From positions 1,703,659-1,767,658 of the forward strand of contig CP091278.1 of assembly GCA_021650895.1 (NCBI GenBank): a DNA stretch of 64,000 nt, given 5' to 3'. The notes beneath the pieces were generated by a model that was given only the letters and a program-made list of their open reading frames with translations, was not told where the DNA came from and ran no database searches. Made by a program: the position numbers and the translations under genes. Shown here one piece after another: positions 52,390 to 62,651 of the stretch. Numbering within the stretch: the first letter of the stretch is position 1; each line of letters starts with the position of its first letter. This DNA is from Candidatus Jettenia sp. (GTDB taxonomy: Bacteria > Planctomycetota > Brocadiia > Brocadiales > Brocadiaceae).

Positions 52390-53094
52390 ATGGATTTGGA
52401 TCTGAATGAAAAGGCGGAAATTGAGGCAAAATTTATTTGTCCTCATAGTCTTGATTTGAATGGCCTTATAACGGTAGTAAATGCCTTTGGTTTTCAATAT
52501 ACCAGAAAAACACCGTATTCACAAACTGATATCTATTTTGATACCCCGGCTTACACCCTCTTAAAAACTAACACTGCCCTACGTATACGCCAAAAAGGTG
52601 AGAGCTATACGGGCACCTATAAGATATCGAAAAAACAACACGATGCGATCTTCGAGCGTAGTGAACTTGAGTGGTCACTTTCGGGTAATGAAATCAAGCT
52701 TTGGCATGAGGAAAAAAAGCCAATAATTCCACCAAAAGTTATAGAAAAACTCAATCTCTCGGGAGAAACGTTGAGAAAGGTCTTAATGATAAAGACATAT
52801 CGCCATATCATAACAATACATAAGGATAAGGATAGTGAATTTAAAGCTGAATTATCCCTGGATAAAGTAACGTTTCACGGTCATAATAAGCAAGAAGTTT
52901 ATCGGGAAATCGAAGTAGAACTTTTACATGGACAATTTGAGCATTTCAAACAAGCAATCGATAGGTTACAAAACCAGTTGCGATTACAACCCGCTATCGA
53001 TTCGAAATACAGAAAGGGATTACTGCTTATTGGTAAATATGATAGTAATATCTCGTCTCTCCTTTACGAAACAAATCCCAAGACAGACGACTGA
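52390..53094 (+). CDS. CYTH domain protein (class IV adenylate cyclase/ThTPase-like)
   Basis: The 234-residue protein has the CYTH signature ExExK at its start (Glu10, Glu12, Lys14 in AEIEAKF). It also has QTDIYFDTP, LRIRQKGESYTGTYK, ERSELEW and a C-terminal IEVELLHG. These residues line the triphosphate tunnel. CYTH proteins include CyaB-type adenylate cyclases, thiamine triphosphatases and inorganic triphosphatases; the sequence does not separate these. It follows the deacylase gene after 11 bases and probably ends the transcript. No clear ribosome-binding site. Confidence 0.85.
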   Translation: MDLDLNEKAEIEAKFICPHSLDLNGLITVVNAFGFQYTRKTPYSQTDIYFDTPAYTLLKTNTALRIRQKGESYTGTYKISKKQHDAIFERSELEWSLSGNEIKLWHEEKKPIIPPKVIEKLNLSGETLRKVLMIKTYRHIITIHKDKDSEFKAELSLDKVTFHGHNKQEVYREIEVELLHGQFEHFKQAIDRLQNQLRLQPAIDSKYRKGLLLIGKYDSNISSLLYETNPKTDD

Positions 53095-53530
53095 ATGAAG
53101 CCTTCGGCACCTTTTATCTCTTCGTAAGATGTAGGGCAAGGCTTTAGCCTTGCTGCCCCCCCGCCTGAACACGTACACACAGGAAGCAACCCTAAAGGGT
53201 TGCCCTACAAAATTAAAATTCCTTAACGTCAAATTAGATTTTAGCAACTACAGAAATTATCATATTCTGAAAATTTTTTATCATACTCTGGTTTTTGGAG
53301 GAAATAAGTAATTCCCCTTTTTTAATTTTTCTCTTCTATAAACCAAAGATTTTTATGAGCAAAACTCATAAATATGGGTGAATATTTTATCATTAAAATC
53401 TGAAAATTCAACCACTTATGATCTATTTTCAAAATACATATTTTGTGCAACAATTTTTTTAAAAAATATGTTATAAATAGCGGAATTACCATATTTTATA
53501 AATCTTAATTCAAAGTAGGAAAACCCAAAC
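53095..53530. other. Intergenic region with repeat element and AT-rich rpoD leader
   Basis: No gene is visible. A complete bipartite hairpin repeat occupies 53111-53225. The remaining 300 bases are very AT-rich and should contain the rpoD promoter; TATAAA at about 53473 is one candidate -10 but no well-spaced -35 was found. Confidence 0.5.
53111..53225 (+). repeat. Bipartite hairpin repeat, complete copy 1
   Basis: Two hairpins, GCAAGGC-TTTA-GCCTTGC (from 53136) and GCAACCC-TAA-AGGGTTGC (to about 53203), lie between GTAGGGC and GCCCTAC and are joined by a CGCCTGAACACGTACACAC spacer. The left flank CTTTTATCTCTTCGTAA is identical to that of the copy at 59036, so it belongs to the element. The right flank AAATTAAAATTCC is similar in all complete copies. 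Confidence 0.8.
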
Positions 53531-55012
53531 ATGGACAAATTTGAATATAAAATTAGCTATCTTCCCGATATAAATCCTGAGAATTTTATTGGTGAAGATG
53601 ATTTTAATGATGGGGAAAGCCTTGAGGAAAAGGTAAAATACAAGGACTATGACCCCGTTCGTCTCTATCTGAAAGAGATGTCCCATTTGCCCTTATTATC
53701 CCGTGAAGAAGAATTCCATTTGGCAAAGAAGATAAAGGTTATAAGCCGATTACTTCACAGAAGGGTACTGAATTTTGATTATGCCCTAGAAAAATACTTA
53801 CACATTCTGGAGGAGGTAGAAAGCGAATCGGACCTTGTTCAATTTATCGATACAACGGTAACAAAAGATCAAAGCAAAAACGAGAGGGTTGAACAAATCT
53901 GCACGGTTACAGAAAAAATCAGGGAAATAATTGAAGCAAATCGGAGAGACTATGAAAAGATTAACAAAGGAACCGTTCCGGGATACGTAAAAACCAGAAC
54001 TCTCAGAAATATAGCAGCAAGGAAAAGAAAAGCAACCAGAGAATTAGAGGCTATGCATATTCGTACAGAAACAATATTGCCCGTTATGAGACAATTATTA
54101 GATGTCTTATCTGAACTGGTAAGATTTGAAGAACAATCAAAGGGTTCGCATCGTAAGAGAGAATCTTACAAGAAGCTTCTGTATAGTATTGATGAAATAA
54201 AAACACTTTTAATAATTCCTGTCGAAGAAATAGAGAAAGCTATTCATATGATTCATTCCATTTACCATGCATATGAATCTGCCAGGAAAAGATTCTCTGA
54301 GGGCAATTTAAGGTTAGTGGTAAGTATCGCAAAAAAATACCGGAAACGCGGTCTTGCCTTTCATGATCTTATCCAAGAGGGAAATACGGGTCTTATGAGA
54401 GCTATCGATAAATACGATTACCGTATGGGCTTCAAATTTAGCACATATGCTACCTGGTGGATTAAGCAAGCGATTATCAGGGCAATAGACGATAAAGCAA
54501 GGACAGTACGGATCCCTGTGCATATGACAGAAGTAATCAACAAAACAACGCAGGTGTTAAAAAACACTCATTGGAATCTTGATAGAAAGCCCAAGTTAGA
54601 AAGCATTGCAAAAGAAGCAAACATTCCTCTTGCAGAAGTTTTCAGGGTATTTCGAATTGCATCGAGACCTATCTCATTAGAAAATCCTATTGGGAATGAT
54701 GGTGAAACAATGTTTGAGGATTTTATCCAGGACAAAAAGACGGAATCGCCGGTCTTTTTGGCTCACCAATCTTTGCTTAAGGAACAGTTAGAAAAGGTCC
54801 TCAATACCTTAAGTCACCGGGAACGCGAGGTGATTAAGCTGCGTTTTGGTATCGGTGATGGCTATACACACACCTTGGAAGAAATCGGGAAGAGGTTTAA
54901 TATAACGAGGGAGCGAATTCGCCAAATCGAAGCCATCGCCATTCGTAAACTTCAACATCCGCTACGAAGCAGGAAATTAGAAGGATTCCTCGAAGGAGCA
55001 ATGGCAAATTAA
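53531..55012 (+). CDS. rpoD: RNA polymerase primary-type sigma factor RpoD
   Basis: The 493-residue sigma-70 protein has region 1.2 ([26 protein letters not shown]), a non-conserved insert of about 150 residues, region 2 ([56 protein letters not shown]), region 3 and region 4 ([45 protein letters not shown]). The length and the region 1.2 plus insert suit a housekeeping-type factor. TAGGAAA precedes the ATG. A strong hairpin follows the stop. With rpoN, two sigma genes lie within 5 kb. Confidence 0.93.
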   Translation: MDKFEYKISYLPDINPENFIGEDDFNDGESLEEKVKYKDYDPVRLYLKEMSHLPLLSREEEFHLAKKIKVISRLLHRRVLNFDYALEKYLHILEEVESESDLVQFIDTTVTKDQSKNERVEQICTVTEKIREIIEANRRDYEKINKGTVPGYVKTRTLRNIAARKRKATRELEAMHIRTETILPVMRQLLDVLSELVRFEEQSKGSHRKRESYKKLLYSIDEIKTLLIIPVEEIEKAIHMIHSIYHAYESARKRFSEGNLRLVVSIAKKYRKRGLAFHDLIQEGNTGLMRAIDKYDYRMGFKFSTYATWWIKQAIIRAIDDKARTVRIPVHMTEVINKTTQVLKNTHWNLDRKPKLESIAKEANIPLAEVFRVFRIASRPISLENPIGNDGETMFEDFIQDKKTESPVFLAHQSLLKEQLEKVLNTLSHREREVIKLRFGIGDGYTHTLEEIGKRFNITRERIRQIEAIAIRKLQHPLRSRKLEGFLEGAMAN

Positions 55013-55032
55013 TATAGATGTCTTACCTTTTG

Positions 55033-55063
55033 ATAGAGGCTTCATTTTATATGAAGCCTCTAT
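55033..55063. terminator. Bidirectional terminator hairpin after rpoD
   Basis: ATAGAGGCTTCAT and ATGAAGCCTCTAT form a perfect 13-bp stem with a five-base loop, 20 bases after the rpoD stop. It lies between two converging genes (rpoD and the 31-residue protein gene) and could stop transcription from both sides. Confidence 0.75.
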
Positions 55064-55091
55064 ATCTTCTCATATCTCAAATAAAATGTTA

Positions 55092-55187
55092 CTACTTAAC
55101 CTTCTCATGTTTCCTTCGTCGTCGTTTCAGAAGATATTTTTTCCTATTTAATCTATGCTTTTTTTTCCCAGCAAAACCATTTGCCAT
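55092..55187 (-). CDS. 31-residue highly basic protein
   Basis: ATG to TAG encodes MANGFAGKKKHRLNRKKYLLKRRRRKHEKVK (residues stated in two parts: MANGFAGKKKHRLNRK and KYLLKRRRRKHEKVK). AAGAGGA lies six bases before the ATG, one of the best ribosome-binding sites in the window. A perfect terminator hairpin follows 29 bases after the stop. More than half of the residues are Lys, Arg or His. The pattern recalls the very small basic ribosomal proteins, in particular the COX24/AURKAIP1-like group (bS22/mS38), but this is only a resemblance. Confidence 0.6.
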   Translation of the reverse strand: MANGFAGKKKHRLNRKKYLLKRRRRKHEKVK

Positions 55188-55466
55188 ATAAATCCTCTTA
55201 ACAGTTTACTATATAAGATAAAGTATAAAAATAGATAAGTAAAAATCTAAGTGTTATATTTTACCAATAACAAATCCTAGGTTCAATAAAATATTATTGT
55301 CTATGCTGATAAATATTTGCACGATATCATACCAAAATCGATTGAGAAGTTTTTTATAAAAATAATTGTCAAAAAAAAGATTTGCATCTTATTAAATCGT
55401 CTGTTAACATTAGCTTACACTAGAAAGGTATTCATTGGTATTTCATTTTTATGAGGTATAAATATT

Positions 55467-56714
55467 ATGGCAAAGAAAGCCAATACAAATAAAATGGGTT
55501 GCTCGTTTTGTGGTAGGAACTATGAGTCAGTAAGCCGTTTAATTCAAGGCAATACTAATATTTTCATTTGTAATGAATGTGTTGAGGCTTGCCATATACT
55601 TCTTAAGAAAGATCAGAAGCATGTTCCTATTAAGCCTCTGGGGAAAATACCTACTCCCACACAAATAAATGGAATATTAGATGAATATATCATAGGTCAG
55701 GAGAAGGCAAAAAAGACACTCGCTGTTGCCGTTTATAATCACTATAAACGTTTAATTACAAGTTCCAGCAACGAGGGAGTTGAATTAGAAAAGAGTAATA
55801 TATTGCTTATAGGGCCTACTGGCTCTGGTAAGACACTTCTAGCTCGTACCCTTGCTAAGATACTTGACGTGCCCTTTGCAATCGCAGACGCAACAACACT
55901 TACTGAGGCTGGCTATGTAGGGGAGGACGTTGAGAATGTATTATTGGCATTATTAAGAAATGCAGATTTTAACCTCCAAAGAGCTCAACAGGGAATTATC
56001 TACATAGATGAAATTGATAAGGTTGCCAGAAAAAGTCCTAACCCATCTATCACAAGAGACGTCTCTGGTGAAGGGGTTCAACAGGCATTATTAAAAATGC
56101 TTGAAGGTACTGTGGCTAATGTACCTCCTCAAGGTGGAAGAAAACATCCGGAACAGCAGTATATTCAAATGGACACGAAGGATATTCTCTTTATTTGTGG
56201 TGGTACTTTTACCGGTATAGAAGAGATTATCAGAAGAAGAATCGGAAAAAGAAACATTGGGTTTAATGCCAGGAGTATTGATAATGATAATAAGGATGAA
56301 CCCCTGAGTAACCTCCTGAATAAGATAGAAGTTGAAGATATTATTAACTACGGAATGATTGTTGAGTTCGTGGGTCGGCTACCAATCCTCGCCCCTTTAA
56401 TGCCACTTACACAAGATGATCTTATCAAGATCATGACAGAGCCCAAAAATGCCCTGGTAAGGCAATATCAAAAATTCTTTGAGATGGAGCAAGCAAAACT
56501 AGAATTTTCTCATGAGGCATTATTAGAGGTCAGCAAAAAGGCATTTGAAAAGCAGACAGGCGCAAGAGCCTTACGGTCAGTATTTGAGAGTTTTATGCTC
56601 GATGCCATGTATCATCTGCCTTCCCATAAGGAAAATGTTTCATTTCTTGTCACACCTGCCGTTGTTCGTGGTGAAACACCCCTGATGGCACAAAAATATA
56701 GAAAGACTGCATAG
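55467..56714 (+). CDS. clpX: ATP-dependent Clp protease ATP-binding subunit ClpX
   Basis: The 415-residue AAA+ unfoldase has an N-terminal zinc-binding domain (Cys12, Cys15, Cys35, Cys38), Walker A GPTGSGKT (116-123), Walker [10 protein letters not shown], the pore loop region GYVGEDVEN, the RKH loop and the C-terminal sensor 2 [11 protein letters not shown]. It unfolds proteins for ClpP. The usual partner gene clpP is not next to it here; the gene stands alone between rpoD and a Uma2 gene. A GAGGT lies before the ATG. TTGTCA and TATTAA, 18 bases apart at 55366-55395, are a weak promoter candidate. Confidence 0.94.
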   Translation: MAKKANTNKMGCSFCGRNYESVSRLIQGNTNIFICNECVEACHILLKKDQKHVPIKPLGKIPTPTQINGILDEYIIGQEKAKKTLAVAVYNHYKRLITSSSNEGVELEKSNILLIGPTGSGKTLLARTLAKILDVPFAIADATTLTEAGYVGEDVENVLLALLRNADFNLQRAQQGIIYIDEIDKVARKSPNPSITRDVSGEGVQQALLKMLEGTVANVPPQGGRKHPEQQYIQMDTKDILFICGGTFTGIEEIIRRRIGKRNIGFNARSIDNDNKDEPLSNLLNKIEVEDIINYGMIVEFVGRLPILAPLMPLTQDDLIKIMTEPKNALVRQYQKFFEMEQAKLEFSHEALLEVSKKAFEKQTGARALRSVFESFMLDAMYHLPSHKENVSFLVTPAVVRGETPLMAQKYRKTA

Positions 56715-56835
56715 ATGGTCATTTATACTCAGAATTAAATTAAATGTAAACCACATATGCGGTAAAAACAGAGCATTTTTTCAAGCTATGGCAATTCAAT
56801 CGAGGACGACTGAACCAACGAGAAAGAAGATATGA

Positions 56836-57387
56836 TCAGAATATCTTTTTTAGCTCTATATTTAGCCCCTTGAAATAAGGCGATTGGAGAATATGACCTT
56901 TGTGGTAAGTATTACAAAGTATGAAGTTGTCGTCTTTCAGGGTATAAACTTCAATTAACTCTTCTGCAGGATACACAATCCAAAATTCTTTAACACCAAA
57001 CTTCGCATACAAGTTCTTCTTCTGTACCAGATCCCTGTGAGCGGTATTTTCTGAAATTATCTCAATAACAAGATCGGGTCCCCCCTGAATATTTTTTTCA
57101 CCTATAATATTTAACCTGTCTTTTGAAATAAATAAAATATCGGGTTGAACGACATTGCTGTTATCAAAATAAACATCACACGGAGCGTCAAAGATTTCTC
57201 CCAGATTGTTTGCCCTGACAAACCTTAATAACTCAAATTCAAGTTCTCTTGAAACCGATTGATGTTTTGGAGTTGGTGAAGGTGTCGTGAGCAATACCCC
57301 TTCAATAAGTTCATATCTCGTATCATCAGATGTTTTAAGATAATCCTCATAGGTATATCTTTTCTTTTCAATAGTGGTTTGTGCCAT
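56836..57387 (-). CDS. Uma2 family endonuclease-like protein
   Basis: The 183-residue protein shows the Uma2/DUF820 pattern: YTYEDYLKTSDDTRYELIEGVLL, VVQPDILFISKDRL, GGPDLVIEIISENTAHRDLVQKKNLYAKFGVKEFWIVYP. The D...EII...K arrangement is a PD-(D/E)XK nuclease core. The function of this expanding family is unknown; such genes are common in cyanobacteria and planctomycetes, usually as single genes. AAGGA stands seven bases before the ATG. Confidence 0.85.
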   Translation of the reverse strand: MAQTTIEKKRYTYEDYLKTSDDTRYELIEGVLLTTPSPTPKHQSVSRELEFELLRFVRANNLGEIFDAPCDVYFDNSNVVQPDILFISKDRLNIIGEKNIQGGPDLVIEIISENTAHRDLVQKKNLYAKFGVKEFWIVYPAEELIEVYTLKDDNFILCNTYHKGHILQSPYFKGLNIELKKIF

Positions 57388-57445
57388 AAAAGATTCCTTT
57401 GGGAAATGGAAAATTTTTAAAAATTTTTCTATTCTTACACCTTTC

Positions 57446-59035
57446 TTATTTCGTTACCAGCATAAGTCTTTTTAATTCAATTTCAGCATCCTCTTTTCTC
57501 TTGAGCTTGTTGTAGAGAGATGCAAGATTTTTATGAATAATAGGGTTAAACGGATTAATACTATTGGCTTGTGACAAAATTTTCACAGCGGCATCGTACT
57601 CACCTTTGCGTTGATAAAGTTCACCAAGTGAAATATAGGTAGTAGAATACTCCGGATAATATTCAAGAGCAACCTTTAAGATTTCTTCAGCCTTCGTATA
57701 TTGGGTATCCATTATATAAGACATGGCTAATTTATTCTGAATTTGTGGTGATATATTATTAGCCTTCCTGAACGCCTTCTCATACTCTACAATTGCCGCA
57801 CTATGTAATCCCTCCCGGCGTAGGAGATCACCAAGGATAGCAAATCTCCTGGCATCCTTTACCTCTATTTCGGCAACGCTCTCTATATCATCTACCAATG
57901 ATGATGATTCTTTAAGCCTTGTAGGAAGCACTTGAATACCATGAACTCTCCGGAACTTCTTTTGCTTTAAATCTTGCAACCAATTTTTTTCAAATTCATC
58001 AAATGGAACTCCTATTGCCGATAGTATTGCATCTTCCGTTGATTTTCCCTCTTTAATACTATCCAGAATTGTTATTAATAAAGGATAGCCACCACGATTG
58101 AATAGATAATCAATTACGGTAAATACTTCAGCAAAAGCAAGGGCTGTATCCTCTTTCTTTTTCAATTTTGCAAGGGAAGGGTGCATTTGCTTGAAGGTGA
58201 TAAAATAATCTTTTTCTATCGCTTCGGCCAGTAAACTTTCCAAAGAAACGGGAAGCTTGGGTGATACACCCTCAAACCAACGTTCTTCTTCATATTTGGC
58301 AATACCCTCATGAAGCCAAATAGGCACACGATTATAAGTCTTCTTCATGATTACATAGTGTACGTACTCGTGGGTTAGGGTATCAAGCCATTGATATCCT
58401 CTTGGCTGGAGACGCGGGCTTGTAATAATTACACGGTTAAATAAGCAAATCGCTACGGTGCCGGAGGTTTCTATCTCTTCTTTGGTAAGGGTTGAAATAG
58501 TACAAAAACTTTCTGCATCAGGAAATACTTCAACGAGAATTGGCTCCTTTGGGAAGTACCCAAGATCATTGCCAATAGCGTGATAAGCCTTTTCAAGGGT
58601 TTCTAAAGCATAGTCAGCAAGTATAGCATCCTTGTCTTCATCATATCGAAATAAGAAGTGCTCAGTTTTGATTTCTTTGAACTTGCTCGTTGTTTGATAA
58701 ATCTTATCTACAAGATCATAAAACGCCCGGCCTCTTTGAGCGATCTCAGGTTCTTGTAATGCATCTTTTAAAAATGATAATGCCTCCTGGTAATTCCCCT
58801 CATAGAATCGTACTTCACCTGCAAAAAAGCGCACATAGGGGTTTTCTGGAGCAACCGAAAGCAGATTACTGACAACAGTTGCTGCTTCTCCAATTTGCCA
58901 TGTCTGTAAACATTCCTCTCCGTAGTTTATTTCATCAATAACATCAAAAAATTTTTCTCCCTGAGCAATAGCCTTAAACTCAAATAATATAAGAACTACC
59001 GCGATAGATACGATGGTGATACATATTTTTTTCAT
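57446..59035 (-). CDS. Secreted TPR protein with peptidase MA-like (gluzincin) domain
   Basis: The 529-residue protein has a signal peptide ending near AIA-Q (residue 24), a TPR-like helix pair (about 50-110), and a metallopeptidase-like domain. That domain holds HEYVH at 222-226 and a downstream glutamate in WLHEGIAKY (Glu243), the zinc ligands of gluzincins. At least three C-terminal TPR units follow (ALEYYPEYSTTYISLGELYQ, AVKILSQANSINPFNPIIHK). It should be periplasmic or outer-membrane associated. The ribosome-binding site (GAAGAG) lies inside the repeat element that begins one base upstream of the ATG. Confidence 0.82.
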   Translation of the reverse strand: MKKICITIVSIAVVLILFEFKAIAQGEKFFDVIDEINYGEECLQTWQIGEAATVVSNLLSVAPENPYVRFFAGEVRFYEGNYQEALSFLKDALQEPEIAQRGRAFYDLVDKIYQTTSKFKEIKTEHFLFRYDEDKDAILADYALETLEKAYHAIGNDLGYFPKEPILVEVFPDAESFCTISTLTKEEIETSGTVAICLFNRVIITSPRLQPRGYQWLDTLTHEYVHYVIMKKTYNRVPIWLHEGIAKYEEERWFEGVSPKLPVSLESLLAEAIEKDYFITFKQMHPSLAKLKKKEDTALAFAEVFTVIDYLFNRGGYPLLITILDSIKEGKSTEDAILSAIGVPFDEFEKNWLQDLKQKKFRRVHGIQVLPTRLKESSSLVDDIESVAEIEVKDARRFAILGDLLRREGLHSAAIVEYEKAFRKANNISPQIQNKLAMSYIMDTQYTKAEEILKVALEYYPEYSTTYISLGELYQRKGEYDAAVKILSQANSINPFNPIIHKNLASLYNKLKRKEDAEIELKRLMLVTK

Positions 59036-59150
59036 CTTTTATCTCTTCGTAAAAATGTAGGGCAAGGCTTCAGCCTTGCTTCCCTCGCCTGAATACGTGC
59101 ACACAGGATAGCAACCCTAAAGGGTTGCCCTACAGAATTGAATTTTCTAT
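59036..59150 (+). repeat. Bipartite hairpin repeat, complete copy 2
   Basis: Same architecture as the copy at 53111: left flank CTTTTATCTCTTCGTAA, GTAGGGCAAGG-CTTCAG-CCTTGC, spacer CGCCTGAATACGTGCACAC, GCAACCCTAAAGGGTTGCCC and TACAGAATTGAATT. The left end touches the start codon of the TPR/peptidase gene (59033-59035), and its sequence provides that gene's ribosome-binding site in the opposite reading direction. Confidence 0.8.
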
Positions 59151-59204
59151 ACTATACATGTAATAATGAGGCATTCGGCAAATTTCAATCAGACCTATTA
59201 AATA

Positions 59205-62200
59205 TTAATCAACCAATCGTTGATAATAATCTCTATTGAGATCTTTATATTTTTCTGGTAACCCTTCTTTTAATGCATCCAAAATATCTTGCCGAAACTC
59301 TTTTGGTACCTTGTATGCTTCTTCCGAAGGTATTTCAACTTTTTCTGCAGAAGCGCCAAACTGGCCTTCTTCCATTCGGCCACGGAAAGGTCTTGGCATT
59401 GGCATAGGCAAACCGGCACCCATCATTCCCTTCGAAATACGTTCCTTTGCCATCTCCATACCTTTCTTCGCCTCAGCAAGGCGGTACAGCGATTCTCTTT
59501 CATCAATAACAGAACCTTGCACATCATGTTTTTCTAACTTTTCCTTTGCCTGCCCCATGGATTTCGATGCCATATCAAGCTGTTTGTCTGCATTCTCATC
59601 CATAAATGGATTTTGCTGAGAAAGTTTATCCGCCTTTTCTCTAAGTTCTTCTGTCTCTTCCTGAAGTTCCTGCTGTTTCTTGGCATATTTTTCTAAGGTA
59701 TTCTGGTCTTCTTCTGTCAAACCGGAAAGCTGCTGTTCTTCAAGAGTTTGTATCATAGATTCAAGATCGTTAACGATTTGCTGGTTCAGGTTAGCAGCGT
59801 CGTTAACCTTCTGGGATACCTCAAGATCTTTCTTTGGTATATCCTCTTTCTGGGTGACTTTTTGCCTCAGGATATTTTGCGTACGATTATTCCACTGATT
59901 CAAATTTTGCGATAGTTCCTTTGCCAGATTCAATGATTCCTTTGCATCCCAACCCTTTAGCATCTCTTCTAAATGGGAAATTGTTTCATCTGTTTGCGGC
60001 AGTTCCCGGGACAGTGAAAGAAAATTCCTTAGCAACGGATCTTTGTTAATTTCCCTATTCAGCTCGGCATTTTGCCCAAATAGTTCGGATAATTTTTCAG
60101 ATTCCTCCTGGAATTGATCGATATCGTCATCACTGCCAAATAATTCGCTTAACCGGCTTGCCATCGCATCTCTCTCCTCTGATATACGCTTCAAGTCGCG
60201 ATTTACCCGCAGATATTCCTGCAACAAAGTATTTTTCGCCAGAATATCCCTAGTTTCCATAAGGTCTTTTTTAATCATGCCCAATCTCTTTTCCTGTTTT
60301 TCAAAAAACGAAGGAAAGGTCTCGTTCATCGATTCTGATGCACGTTTCTGGATATCTTTCTTCAAGGTATCAGTATTTTCCGTAAGCTCTCTTTCCTTAC
60401 TTTCTAATTCGGATATTTTATCTGACAGTTGATTGGTCTCCTTCAGCATATCATTATAGGATGAGTCTGCAAAATTTTGCGCAGAAGACTTCATCTGATT
60501 CATCATTTCCTGAATACTGGAAAGGAGTTTTTGCGCAGCTTGCAGGGCTGCATTCAGGTCTCCCTTATTGAACGCATCTTTCATAGCATCCATTTCTTTC
60601 ATAAGATCGTTCTGCTCAATTTTTTTGAGGGCATCTGCATTAAAGAATTCATCCATATGCTCCCCCTGCGCCATCTTCATAAGCTTCTCCATCATTTGCT
60701 GAATAGTTTCCTCAATTCGCTTCAGTTCTGACAATACCTTCTCATCGAGTTTTGCATCTTCTCCCTTACGTAATGTATCGAGCAGTTTTTCAATATTGTT
60801 TTGAGATTGAATAAGGTTCTTTCCCGTGTCTACAACATCCTCAAGCTTTTGCTTTTCTATCATATCGTTCAGGAAGAGAATACTCTGTTCAATCTCTGCC
60901 ACTTCTTCATCCTGGACTTTCTGCAATTCTTGCAACAAGGAAACAGGCATTTGTTTTTCGACTACTTCCCGTATTGACTGAAAAACAGCGGTCTGTTTTT
61001 TATCAGTAACATTCCGGAACTTATTTTTGAGGTTTTCGAGAGAATAATACACACTGTAATTTGCCATAGTATCGTCTTGCATCTTCACTAAAATATCGGT
61101 AAACAACCCTATGATTTTCCTTGCCTGTTCCTGGATACTTTCCTGTATCATCGTTAAATAATCTTTCGATGAGCACTTTTCATCATCGATTCTCTTTGTT
61201 AAATCATCGGATAACATATGCAGCATTTCCTGCAATAATGCTTCCTGCAGTTGAATAAGTTCCTGATGCTTCTTTTTAGAACTGTATATCTCTAAATAAT
61301 ATGTTTTGGAATTGCTAACTTTTGGGCCTGATATCGTATCATTATCTTTTACTTCTACATGGTATGCAATCTTATCGTCCGGCCGCAGACCCAATTCGCT
61401 AAGCGACCATACGTAAGCTCCACTATACTGATTTTGTTTCCTGCGAAAACTGTTGAGTGTTTTTGACTTCCTTTCGTTTTCCTGCTCAAATACAAGGATA
61501 ATTTCATCTATGCCGAAATCATCTTTAGCTGTGTACCTGATATCTACCGTATCTTTTTCATTAACCGTAATATCTTTTCCGGGAGAATTGACAGATACTT
61601 CAGGATACTGATCTGAATCCAGTTGTATGGTATGAGAAGCTGTATCTTTAAAAATCCTGCCGGTTGAGTCAGTAGTCTCAAAAACATATGTCCCACTCTC
61701 AAACAATGATAAAGTACCTCTCATGGTTTTACCATTTTCTATCACCAGGGGAATTCTCGTTGAATCATTAATAACAATCCCTGCAGATACTACAGGCCGA
61801 TCACTGGTTGCGCTAATCTGCACCTCACTCCCCTTTAACGCTTTGATTTCACCACTGGTGTTGTAAAGAGTTTTTGACTGCCATTCTGAGTACAGAGGAT
61901 ATCGATAAACTATTGTGATATCTCCAATAACGGGGCCTGAATACGCAACAGGTCCTTTCTCATCAATATCTCTTCCACTGCCAAGGTAGCTAAAAAGAAG
62001 GGGTATATTTTTATTCAGGTATGAGCGGTTGAATACATACATCGTACCGAAGGCAAGCGCAGAAACAATAAGAACTGCATAGCAAAATCGCGGGAAACCT
62101 TTACTAATCACACGGTTAATATCCAAAGACCTTAACTGATTTGCCGTGTTATCCACAAGCAGAGAGATCATCTGCCCGGAGTATTTCACCGCATTTTTCT

Positions 62201-62651
62201 GTGATGTATCCCTGGTCAATTGAATCGAACTTATGAGGGCATTATTTAAAGAAGGATACTTTTCTTCAATCAGAAGTGCAATTTTCTCTTTGCTGAATAA
62301 GGATAGTAAAGGAAGCAGCAGCACCCTTAAAAAAACAAAGGATAGTATAAAAAGACTCCCCATATAAAAAATAAAAATCCCGTAGGGGAACCATAAAAGG
62401 GCATAAATACTAATTGCGCCTACCATGATGATAAATAGGCATGCAGAAAGCAGAAGAGCTGCTCCGCCGGATACTCTACTTATCATAGCCTTTTTACAAA
62501 CCGCCCGTAAAGATAATCTTATGGTGTTATAGCTATCCTGTGACTTAGCATCTCTAGAGCTGAGAAGGATAATAAAATCAACAAAATCCGTAAGGGTTTG
62601 TTTGTATTTTAAAAATAATTTTTTTATAAATTTGATTATACCCGAAGACAT
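59205..62651 (-). CDS. DUF4175 family large membrane protein with coiled coils
   Basis: The 1148-residue protein has three N-terminal membrane segments (about 65-85, 90-110 and a third near 190-208). A beta-rich region follows (about 225-455, ending in AYHVEVKDNDTISGPKV). A very long, Glu/Lys/Gln-rich coiled-coil part comes next (about 460-1080), and a short Met/Pro/Gly-rich stretch (GLPMPMPRPFRG) precedes the C-terminal LPEKYKDLNRDYYQRLVD. This layout is that of DUF4175 proteins, often found with TPR and ATPase genes; function is unknown. AGGGGG precedes the ATG. It lies upstream of the TPR/peptidase gene on the same strand, 168 bases away. Confidence 0.82.
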   Translation of the reverse strand: MSSGIIKFIKKLFLKYKQTLTDFVDFIILLSSRDAKSQDSYNTIRLSLRAVCKKAMISRVSGGAALLLSACLFIIMVGAISIYALLWFPYGIFIFYMGSLFILSFVFLRVLLLPLLSLFSKEKIALLIEEKYPSLNNALISSIQLTRDTSQKNAVKYSGQMISLLVDNTANQLRSLDINRVISKGFPRFCYAVLIVSALAFGTMYVFNRSYLNKNIPLLFSYLGSGRDIDEKGPVAYSGPVIGDITIVYRYPLYSEWQSKTLYNTSGEIKALKGSEVQISATSDRPVVSAGIVINDSTRIPLVIENGKTMRGTLSLFESGTYVFETTDSTGRIFKDTASHTIQLDSDQYPEVSVNSPGKDITVNEKDTVDIRYTAKDDFGIDEIILVFEQENERKSKTLNSFRRKQNQYSGAYVWSLSELGLRPDDKIAYHVEVKDNDTISGPKVSNSKTYYLEIYSSKKKHQELIQLQEALLQEMLHMLSDDLTKRIDDEKCSSKDYLTMIQESIQEQARKIIGLFTDILVKMQDDTMANYSVYYSLENLKNKFRNVTDKKQTAVFQSIREVVEKQMPVSLLQELQKVQDEEVAEIEQSILFLNDMIEKQKLEDVVDTGKNLIQSQNNIEKLLDTLRKGEDAKLDEKVLSELKRIEETIQQMMEKLMKMAQGEHMDEFFNADALKKIEQNDLMKEMDAMKDAFNKGDLNAALQAAQKLLSSIQEMMNQMKSSAQNFADSSYNDMLKETNQLSDKISELESKERELTENTDTLKKDIQKRASESMNETFPSFFEKQEKRLGMIKKDLMETRDILAKNTLLQEYLRVNRDLKRISEERDAMASRLSELFGSDDDIDQFQEESEKLSELFGQNAELNREINKDPLLRNFLSLSRELPQTDETISHLEEMLKGWDAKESLNLAKELSQNLNQWNNRTQNILRQKVTQKEDIPKKDLEVSQKVNDAANLNQQIVNDLESMIQTLEEQQLSGLTEEDQNTLEKYAKKQQELQEETEELREKADKLSQQNPFMDENADKQLDMASKSMGQAKEKLEKHDVQGSVIDERESLYRLAEAKKGMEMAKERISKGMMGAGLPMPMPRPFRGRMEEGQFGASAEKVEIPSEEAYKVPKEFRQDILDALKEGLPEKYKDLNRDYYQRLVD

